Source: Pseudoalteromonas prydzensis
Lineage (GTDB): Bacteria > Pseudomonadota > Gammaproteobacteria > Enterobacterales > Alteromonadaceae
NCBI RefSeq assembly: GCF_001661495.1
Contig: NZ_BDDT01000010.1
Location: 62,001 to 126,000 of the forward strand
DNA: 64,000 nt
Reading direction: 5' to 3'
The notes below the pieces were generated by a model, which searched no databases, was not told where the DNA came from, and saw only the letters and a program-made list of their open reading frames with translations. Made by a program: the position numbers and the translations under genes. This document shows, piece by piece, positions 58,271 through 64,000 of the stretch (the first letter of the stretch is position 1; every line of letters starts with the position of its first letter).

Positions 58271-58843
58271 TTACTTTTCAGCACGGCCCATAAATTTGTG
58301 CTCAGCGGTATTAATACGGATGCGGTCACCAGTAGAAATATGCTCAGGTACTTGAATTGTTAAACCCGTTGATAAACGAGCTGGTTTTGAACGAGCGCTT
58401 GCCGAAGCACCTTTGATTGATGGGTCTGTCTCTTCAACCACAAGTTCAACGCTTGAAGGTAAATCTAAGCCCACAGGCGCGCCATCAATAACAATAACGT
58501 GCACACCTTGGGTTTCTTCATTTACGAATAAGATTTCTTCGCTGATCGCTTCTTTACTCAAGTTATATGGCGTGTAATCTTCGTTATCCATAAACACATA
58601 CTCTTCGCCATCCACGTAAGAGAACATAGCTTCGCGACGCGTTAAATCAGCAAGCTTAAGCATGTCGCTGTCTTTAAATGTTTCGTCTACTTTGCTGCCG
58701 GTGACAACATCGTACAAACGCATGCGATATAAGCTTCCACCAGCACGGCCTTGTGGCACAGAGCGAACAATATCCTTAACCACTAAAACGCGGCCATTAA
58801 ACTCAATAGCAGTACCTTTTTTAACTTCACTTGCCTTTGGCAT
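58271..58843 (-). CDS. efpL: Elongation factor P-like protein EfpL (YeiP)
   Basis: EfpL is an EF-P paralogue that relieves ribosome stalling at proline-rich and other motifs. From ATG 58843 the product is 190 residues and closely follows E. coli Yei[19 protein letters not shown] at the start, [20 protein letters not shown] in the middle and [17 protein letters not shown] near the end. The tip loop reads SVPQGRAGG with R33 aligned to the E. coli arginine 33, where EF-P carries its modified lysine, so it should need no EpmC modification. The frame up to 58975 is a random extension; AGGAA precedes the chosen start. Confidence 0.95.
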   Translation of the reverse strand: MPKASEVKKGTAIEFNGRVLVVKDIVRSVPQGRAGGSLYRMRLYDVVTGSKVDETFKDSDMLKLADLTRREAMFSYVDGEEYVFMDNEDYTPYNLSKEAISEEILFVNEETQGVHVIVIDGAPVGLDLPSSVELVVEETDPSIKGASASARSKPARLSTGLTIQVPEHISTGDRIRINTAEHKFMGRAEK

Positions 58844-59135
58844 CAGTGTCTTCCTATAATTTATAAATCCCGAGAAACATACCACGAACTGGGTTTTCTT
58901 CAATAAGAAAATAGCGCTTATCACTGTTTTTCTATCCGCTAAGTAGAAAATAGAGCCAAGCCGCCCAGTGCCCAATAAAAACCCAAATATCTGCTAACAA
59001 TTCAACCTCGAAAGATAAACAACCCCTAGAGCCTGTATTTACTAATAAATTTTACCTATTGGCCGATTTTTCATGACTAAACTACGAAAAAGCTGCTATT
59101 GTTAATTTACCATAAATGACTTCAAGGACTGGATC

Positions 59136-59522
59136 ATGGATCAGCACACAGCACACGAGTATTTATCTAAAAAACCTCTGGTTATGGTTACCAAACCTTT
59201 TGGCCAAGAAGTTGATGTATATAAAGTAAACCACAAAATGTTTGCCACTTTATCGGTTGGCAACGAAGGGGAAACCGACGAAGACGGCAACCCTATTTGG
59301 TGGATGAATTTAAAATGCGACCCGGATGAGGCACAAGCTTTACGGGATATTTTTCCTGCGGTAATACCTGGTTATCATATGAATAAACGGTTATGGAATA
59401 CTGTTATTCTAGATGGTTCTATTCCACAAGGCGAAATCGAACGCATGATTGATAATTCATTTAACTTAGTGGTTGCTAACATGCCTGAAAAAGATCGCAA
59501 AGCGATTGAGATTCATATGTAA
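59136..59522 (+). CDS. MmcQ/YjbR family protein
   Basis: The 128-residue protein fits the MmcQ/YjbR family (a DNA-binding-like double-wing fold of unknown role): KPFGQEVDVYKVNHKMFATL, WWMNLKCDPDEAQALRDIFP and GYHMNKRLWNTVILDG are the typical blocks. It is transcribed alone and faces the GNAT gene, with a stem-loop in between. Confidence 0.88.
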   Translation: MDQHTAHEYLSKKPLVMVTKPFGQEVDVYKVNHKMFATLSVGNEGETDEDGNPIWWMNLKCDPDEAQALRDIFPAVIPGYHMNKRLWNTVILDGSIPQGEIERMIDNSFNLVVANMPEKDRKAIEIHM

Positions 59523-59529
59523 TAACCCA

Positions 59530-59559
59530 TTGTACTGTTCAGGCGATTGAACAGTACAA
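59530..59559. terminator. Stem-loop between convergent genes
   Basis: Perfect 12-bp arms (59530-59541, 59548-59559) with a 6-nt loop fill the gap between the MmcQ and GNAT genes. No T-run follows on either strand. Confidence 0.5.
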
Positions 59560-59561
59560 AT

Positions 59562-60089
59562 TTAACTGTTATCTGTACAGTCTAATAAAAAATGATGATC
59601 ATCAAGTAATACCCCAGCAATTTCGTAAGCTAACGGCTCAACCCTGACTAATTGAAAACCACATTTTTCCAGCACTTTTTCAGACCCTCTATTACCTGCA
59701 CTGACAACGGCTTTTACCATCTGGATATTAAACTCTCCTCTGGCCCATGTTAAAAACGCTTGAAGTGATTCCGTGGCATAACCCCGCCCATAAAACTCAG
59801 GCAATAATAAGTACCCGACTTCTTGAATATCTGGCAATTGTGACGTGGTAAACCCAGTAACACCAACTTGCTTGCCACTACTCTTTTCGCTAATAACTAG
59901 ACACAATGGGTGATTTGAAGCGGGCCGCCACGGCTTTAAACGTTCATTAAACTTTGCCCGTATTTGCGCCTCAGATGGCTTATCAAAGCATTTTTTAATC
60001 ACCACAGAGTTATTATGCAATGCAAAGAACAGCGGCCAATCGTCGGCCGTGAGTAACCTGAGGGTGAGTCTAGCTGTAGAGAGGAGCAT
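59562..60089 (-). CDS. GNAT-family N-acetyltransferase (RimJ-like)
   Basis: The 175-residue protein has the GNAT fold with the RimJ/RimL-type start TARLTLRLLTADDW, the acetyl-CoA loop LLPEFYGRGYATE and VSAGNRGSEKVLEKCGF. Relatives acetylate ribosomal protein N-termini, antibiotics or small molecules; the substrate is unknown here. Confidence 0.88.
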   Translation of the reverse strand: MLLSTARLTLRLLTADDWPLFFALHNNSVVIKKCFDKPSEAQIRAKFNERLKPWRPASNHPLCLVISEKSSGKQVGVTGFTTSQLPDIQEVGYLLLPEFYGRGYATESLQAFLTWARGEFNIQMVKAVVSAGNRGSEKVLEKCGFQLVRVEPLAYEIAGVLLDDHHFLLDCTDNS

Positions 60090-60159
60090 AATAACCTTCC
60101 TTAGTTGCCCACTATGTAATCGTGAGTGGAGAGTCTATAAAAGTAATAAGCATAAAAAA

Positions 60160-60179
60160 ACGCACTGTAATAAGTGCGT
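60160..60179 (-). terminator. Terminator of fadIJ
   Basis: A 7-bp stem (ACGCACT/AGTGCGT) with flanking A/T pairs and a minus-strand T-run lies 26 nt after the fadJ stop. Confidence 0.85.
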
Positions 60180-60204
60180 TTTTATAACAAATAAAGCCAA
60201 AAGA

Positions 60205-62496
60205 CTATTTATTTTCTTTTGTACTCTCGTCGGTATCAGTGACTGCAACTTCTTCAATCTCAGTTGTTAACACCTGCGTATTTTGCTCTTCAAGCTGTTC
60301 GCTATCTGTTTCACTGGTTGTGCTTGGCTCAACAGTTACTTGCTCTGCCTCATCAAGCTCTGCTGCAGGTTTAGCCTGTTGTACAGGTGTTAGCTGGTAA
60401 AAGCTTGCCCCAGCATCCGCCATCGCAACTAAAGGCGCACACGGTGCGAACACCGAATTATAATTAGCAAAGGTAGCCATTTCTGAGCATACTTTATCGG
60501 CACCAAGCTTATCCATATAACTAAATGGCCCACCTAAGAACGGCGGGAAGCCAATACCAAATATAGCGCCAATATCGCCATCACGCGGACTTGCGATGAT
60601 ACCTTCATCTAAACAACGAGCGGCTTCATTAAGCATTTGCGATACACAACGTTTCGCAATTTCGCTTTTATTTAAGCGTGGCGATGGGCTAACCCCTAGC
60701 AATTCATAAACTGATTCATCCACTTTTTTGCTCTTTTTATCATAAAGATAAAAGCCACGACCTGTTTTACGGCCTAAGCGTTTGGCGTCAATTAAACGTG
60801 AAAATGCATCTGGTGCTTTAAAACGATCACCGAGTTCTTGTTCAAGAATTGGCGCAATCTTAGAGCCAATATCAATACCCACTTCATCCAGTAGCGCTAA
60901 TGGCCCAACCGGAAAACCAAACTCGACTAATGCCGCATCAATCTTTTCAATTGGCTCACCTGCTAATAATAAATTAGCGGCTTCATTCACATATGGCGCT
61001 AAAATACGGTTCACATAAAAACCGGCTTTATCTTTAACCACAATAGGTGTTTTACCTTGCTTACGAGCAAAGTTAACAATTCGCGCTATGGTCTGTTCGG
61101 AGGTGCCTTCATGTGGAATGATTTCTACCAATGGCATTTTCTCAACGGGTGAGAAATAATGCAGACCAATAACATTTTCAGGACGCGCCGCTTGGGCTGC
61201 AATTTGTGAAATTGGCAGTGATGACGTGTTACTAGCAAAAATAGTGTTGCTTTGGCATTCTCGCTCAACATCCGCAACCATGCCTTGTTTTAGGCTGAGG
61301 TCTTCAAATACCGCTTCGATAACTAAATCAATGTGCTTAAAGCCACTGTAATTCGTCGTACCGGTAATTCTATTCATAGTTTGTTGCAGTTCAGCTTTAG
61401 ATAAAATACGGCGCTTTTGCTTTTTATCTAAAATTTTATAGCTGTAGTTCATGGCATTACTAATGCCCTGCTCGGCTACATCTTTAATACGTACAGGCAC
61501 ACCGGCTTTAACAGCAGTTACATGCGCAATACCTGCGCCCATTAAACCGCCGCCTAACACCGCTGTTTTAGTGATTGCTGGCGCGTCATCATTGCGCCAT
61601 TCTTTTTTCATCTCAGTGGTTGCAAAAAAGATCCCACGTAATGACTTAGACTCACTACTCATTACTAACGTAGCAAAGCCTTCAGCTTCTGTTTTATAGG
61701 CTTTAAGCTCATCAAGCTCAACACTTGCACGTATTGCTTTAATGATAGCCTGTGGTGCTGGATAATGACCACCGGTTTTTTTCAGCACATTTTCTTGGGC
61801 TTTTTTAAAGATAATATTACGGCCAAACGGATTAGACTCGAGTAATTGGCTTAAGCGGTCCAGCTTTGGCTTAGTCGCTTTTGCTTTACCTTTAACAGCA
61901 AATTCTTTGGCAACACGCAGTAACACAGTTTGCGGAACGCAGTCATCAACCAAGCCTGCTTTTTTGGCTTGTTTAGCACGAATTTGTTTACCTGTTAAGG
62001 TCCACTCAAGGGCTTTTTGCAAACCCACTAATTTTGGTAATCGTTGCGTACCACCGCCGCCAGGTAATAAACCAAGTTGCACTTCAGGTAAGCCAAGTTT
62101 GGTAATGTCGCTGTCTGAACAAATACGGTAATCACAGGCCAATGCAAATTCTAAACCGCCACCCAGGGCCGCACCATGAATGGCACTGACAGTTGGGAAC
62201 GGCAGTGCTTTCATGTCAAAAAAAGCACGATGACATAGTTCGCTAATAGCCAAGGCATCGTCACGATGCTCGACGTTATCAAGCATTTTTACATCCGCAC
62301 CGGCGATAAAGTTATCGCTTTTGCCACTGATAAAAACCATGCCTTTCACTGACTGCTGCTTAGCCTCATCAAGCAATGCTTTTAAATCATCAGCAAAGCT
62401 ATCGCGCAGGGTATTCATTTTTTCACCCGGCACGTCGATAGTTACAACAGCAAGCTTTTGCTCATCTATTTCTAAACTAAATACTGAATCTGTCAT
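60205..62496 (-). CDS. fadJ: Fatty-acid oxidation complex alpha subunit FadJ
   Basis: FadJ holds enoyl-CoA hydratase and 3-hydroxyacyl-CoA dehydrogenase activities of beta-oxidation. The 763-residue protein has the hydratase domain (about residues 1-190, with GAALGGGLEFALACDYR and PEVQLGLLPGGGGTQR, containing the two catalytic glutamates) and the dehydrogenase domain (about 310-600, with LGGGLMGAGIA for NAD and HYFSPVEKMPLVEIIP). I chose ATG 62496, which overlaps the fadI stop (TAATG) behind GGAGAG. The last 55 or so residues are an acidic, Glu/Thr/Asp-rich tail not present in E. coli FadJ (714 residues). Confidence 0.95.
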   Translation of the reverse strand: MTDSVFSLEIDEQKLAVVTIDVPGEKMNTLRDSFADDLKALLDEAKQQSVKGMVFISGKSDNFIAGADVKMLDNVEHRDDALAISELCHRAFFDMKALPFPTVSAIHGAALGGGLEFALACDYRICSDSDITKLGLPEVQLGLLPGGGGTQRLPKLVGLQKALEWTLTGKQIRAKQAKKAGLVDDCVPQTVLLRVAKEFAVKGKAKATKPKLDRLSQLLESNPFGRNIIFKKAQENVLKKTGGHYPAPQAIIKAIRASVELDELKAYKTEAEGFATLVMSSESKSLRGIFFATTEMKKEWRNDDAPAITKTAVLGGGLMGAGIAHVTAVKAGVPVRIKDVAEQGISNAMNYSYKILDKKQKRRILSKAELQQTMNRITGTTNYSGFKHIDLVIEAVFEDLSLKQGMVADVERECQSNTIFASNTSSLPISQIAAQAARPENVIGLHYFSPVEKMPLVEIIPHEGTSEQTIARIVNFARKQGKTPIVVKDKAGFYVNRILAPYVNEAANLLLAGEPIEKIDAALVEFGFPVGPLALLDEVGIDIGSKIAPILEQELGDRFKAPDAFSRLIDAKRLGRKTGRGFYLYDKKSKKVDESVYELLGVSPSPRLNKSEIAKRCVSQMLNEAARCLDEGIIASPRDGDIGAIFGIGFPPFLGGPFSYMDKLGADKVCSEMATFANYNSVFAPCAPLVAMADAGASFYQLTPVQQAKPAAELDEAEQVTVEPSTTSETDSEQLEEQNTQVLTTEIEEVAVTDTDESTKENK

Positions 62497-63806
62497 TACG
62501 CACTCTCCAATACAAAGGCTGCACCTAACCCGCCTGCAGCACATGCAGTCGTAAGTGCTAAACCACCGCCGCGGCGGTTAAGTTCATGTAAACTTTGGGT
62601 GATAAGTCGTGCGCCGGTCGCTGCAAATGGGTGACCATATGCCAGCGAGCCGCCTAATACGTTAAACTTATCCATGTTAATTTCACCGATCGCTTTACTG
62701 CGACCGAGCTTTTCTTGAGCAAATTTATCAGACGCAAACATTTTCATATTCGCCAGCGTTTGCGCTGCAAATGCTTCATGCATTTCAATTAAATCAAGAT
62801 CGGCAAGCGTTATACCCGCTCTCGCTAATGCAATTGGCGTTGAGTGTGCAGGTCCCATCAACATGTCTTCATGCACACCAATCGCTGAAAAGGCAAAGCT
62901 GCGTACATAACCTAAAATGTTATAGCCTAAAGCTTTGGCTTTGCTTTCACTCATCATTAGCACTGCTGCTGCGCCATCTGTCAAAGGTGTTGAGTTGGCA
63001 GCAGTTACTGAGCCGTGTTGGCGATCAAAGGCTGGCTTTAATTTAGCGTAACCTTCAACGGTTGAATTATGGCGAATGTTGTTATCTTGCTCAATAAAGC
63101 TTTTATATGGCGGTACATGCGCGGTCATAACTTCTTCGCTAAGCTTACCATCTGCCCAAGCTTGGCTTGCAAGCGTGTGTGAGCGATGAGCTAGCGCATC
63201 TTGATCTTCACGGCTAATGTTATGGGTTTTTGCCATTTGTTCAGCAGTTTGCCCCATCGACAAACCCGTCGAATACTCAGCCACAGCTGGTGGTACTGGT
63301 AATAAATCTTTTAAACGCAGCTTTGAGAATATTTTTAAACGCTGACCAAAAGTGCGTGCTTTATTTAAATCAACCAAACTACCCGCTAATTTTTTACTCA
63401 CACCGATTGGCAATACAGATGATGAATCAGCACCACCAGCAATACCCACTTGCACGGAGCCTGCCATGATTGACTCAGCGACATTAGCAATCGCTTGAAA
63501 ACTGGTTGCACATGCACGCGATACTGAATAAGCATCAACAGAAACTGGCATACCAGTTCCTAACACGATTTCGCGGGCGATATTTGGTGCTTCTGGCATT
63601 TGCACTACTTGACCAAATACTAATTGATCAATTTCAGATTTATCAAAGTTAAGACGTTCTAGCATTTCGTTAACCACTAACTTGCCCATATCAAGGGCTG
63701 GTACATGGTGAAATGCAGTCGCTTGTTTAGCGAATGGCGTACGTAAACCACTGACGATGGCGATACGATCGCCCTTTGCTGTTTTTAGTATGTTTTGCTC
63801 AGACAT
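62496..63806 (-). CDS. fadI: 3-ketoacyl-CoA thiolase FadI
   Basis: FadI is the thiolase of the FadIJ complex, which in E. coli works in anaerobic beta-oxidation. From ATG 63806 it is 436 residues, the E. coli length, with the catalytic cysteine in [11 protein letters not shown], then [25 protein letters not shown] and the second cysteine in [19 protein letters not shown] stands 7 nt before the start. It is the first gene of the fadI-fadJ operon; a FadR-type operator and a promoter lie just upstream. Confidence 0.96.
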   Translation of the reverse strand: MSEQNILKTAKGDRIAIVSGLRTPFAKQATAFHHVPALDMGKLVVNEMLERLNFDKSEIDQLVFGQVVQMPEAPNIAREIVLGTGMPVSVDAYSVSRACATSFQAIANVAESIMAGSVQVGIAGGADSSSVLPIGVSKKLAGSLVDLNKARTFGQRLKIFSKLRLKDLLPVPPAVAEYSTGLSMGQTAEQMAKTHNISREDQDALAHRSHTLASQAWADGKLSEEVMTAHVPPYKSFIEQDNNIRHNSTVEGYAKLKPAFDRQHGSVTAANSTPLTDGAAAVLMMSESKAKALGYNILGYVRSFAFSAIGVHEDMLMGPAHSTPIALARAGITLADLDLIEMHEAFAAQTLANMKMFASDKFAQEKLGRSKAIGEINMDKFNVLGGSLAYGHPFAATGARLITQSLHELNRRGGGLALTTACAAGGLGAAFVLESA

Positions 63807-63821
63807 TAATGCTCTCCCACT

Positions 63822-63838
63822 GACAGGTCTGACCTGTT
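63822..63838. promoter_or_regulatory. FadR-type operator of fadIJ
   Basis: The 15-nt inverted repeat ACAGGTC-T-GACCTGT (63823-63837) closely matches the FadR consensus (AACTGGTCNGACCTGTT, from memory). It lies just downstream of the predicted start site, where FadR would block transcription until long-chain acyl-CoA releases it. Confidence 0.75.
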
Positions 63839-63849
63839 TGTTTTCCTCG

Positions 63850-63878
63850 ATTCTAAACAACCCGTGTACTAAAGCCAA
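63850..63878 (-). promoter_or_regulatory. Promoter of fadIJ
   Basis: On the minus strand TTGGCT (63873-63878) and TAGAAT (63850-63855) are spaced by 17 nt, directly upstream of the FadR-type site. Confidence 0.65.
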
Positions 63879-64000
63879 TAGCGAAATTGAAAATAGTATA
63901 ATTAGTTATCAACAATAGGCTTTTTTTAACGTATTTACAAAAAATAGTTTAATTTCTATGCTAGGGTAAAAATCCTTAAAAAATAACGAACTATTTTGTA

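Noticed and set aside
58844..58975. N-terminal extension of the efpL frame
   Set aside because: The residues do not match the EfpL family, and AGGAA precedes the ATG at 58843.

Overview
The window looks like core chromosome of a marine gammaproteobacterium of the Alteromonadales, most likely Pseudoalteromonas or a close relative. The reasons are a low GC content by eye, the classical metY-rimP-nusA-infB-rbfA-truB-rpsO-pnp-nlpI order, a six-gene Na+/H+ antiporter operon with fused A and B subunits, and a gene set close to the E. coli 52-minute neighbourhood (aroC, prmB, smrB, sixA, epmC, yfcL, fadI, fadJ) in a rearranged order. The assignment is inference from gene content and protein similarity recalled from memory; no database search was possible. 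No CRISPR array, insertion sequence, prophage or integron was seen.

Layout. 1-10 kb: the end of a cystine/dicarboxylate-type symporter gene cut by the window edge, a very large transporter-fused hybrid histidine kinase, an RND permease-adaptor pair and a small membrane protein. 10-16 kb: the mrp antiporter operon on the minus strand. 16-28 kb: a long minus-strand block reading initiator tRNA, rimP, nusA, infB, rbfA, truB, rpsO, pnp, nlpI and a metallopeptidase-like lipoprotein. 28-36 kb: mixed genes, including a globin-like protein, a coiled-coil exported protein, an iron-sulfur photolyase, ibpA, two thiol-redox proteins, deaD and two orphan genes. 36-42 kb: an AbgT transporter, the epmC/NAD-kinase-like/yfcL operon, an exported 2H phosphoesterase, a DUF4112 protein and a glutathione transferase. 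42-50 kb: a LysR regulator, a CadC-like membrane regulator divergent from a membrane protein fused to a spermidine-synthase domain, then prmB-aroC and smrB. 50-64 kb: an AEC transporter, an operon of RidA, a 46-codon small ORF and an SDR enzyme, sixA, an M16 protease, a GGDEF-EAL protein, efpL, small enzymes, and the fadI-fadJ beta-oxidation operon behind a FadR-type operator.

How the genes work together. The largest functional block is translation and RNA metabolism: initiator tRNA, ribosome maturation (RimP, RbfA), initiation (IF2), NusA, TruB, S15, PNPase and DeaD, plus EpmC and EfpL, which both belong to polyproline-stall relief. The second theme is energy and stress at the membrane: Mrp antiporter, RND efflux, symporters, glutaredoxin, a thioredoxin-like protein and the small heat-shock protein. 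FadI and FadJ form the two subunits of a fatty-acid oxidation complex.

Most of the window is ordinary. The least explained items are a translationally coupled 46-codon ORF at 51706-51846, a lipoprotein with a zinc-protease signature overlapping nlpI, two orphan genes at 35-36 kb, a diverged globin, an RND pump with an altered proton-relay signature, and recurring U-tract-less perfect stem-loops between convergent genes.
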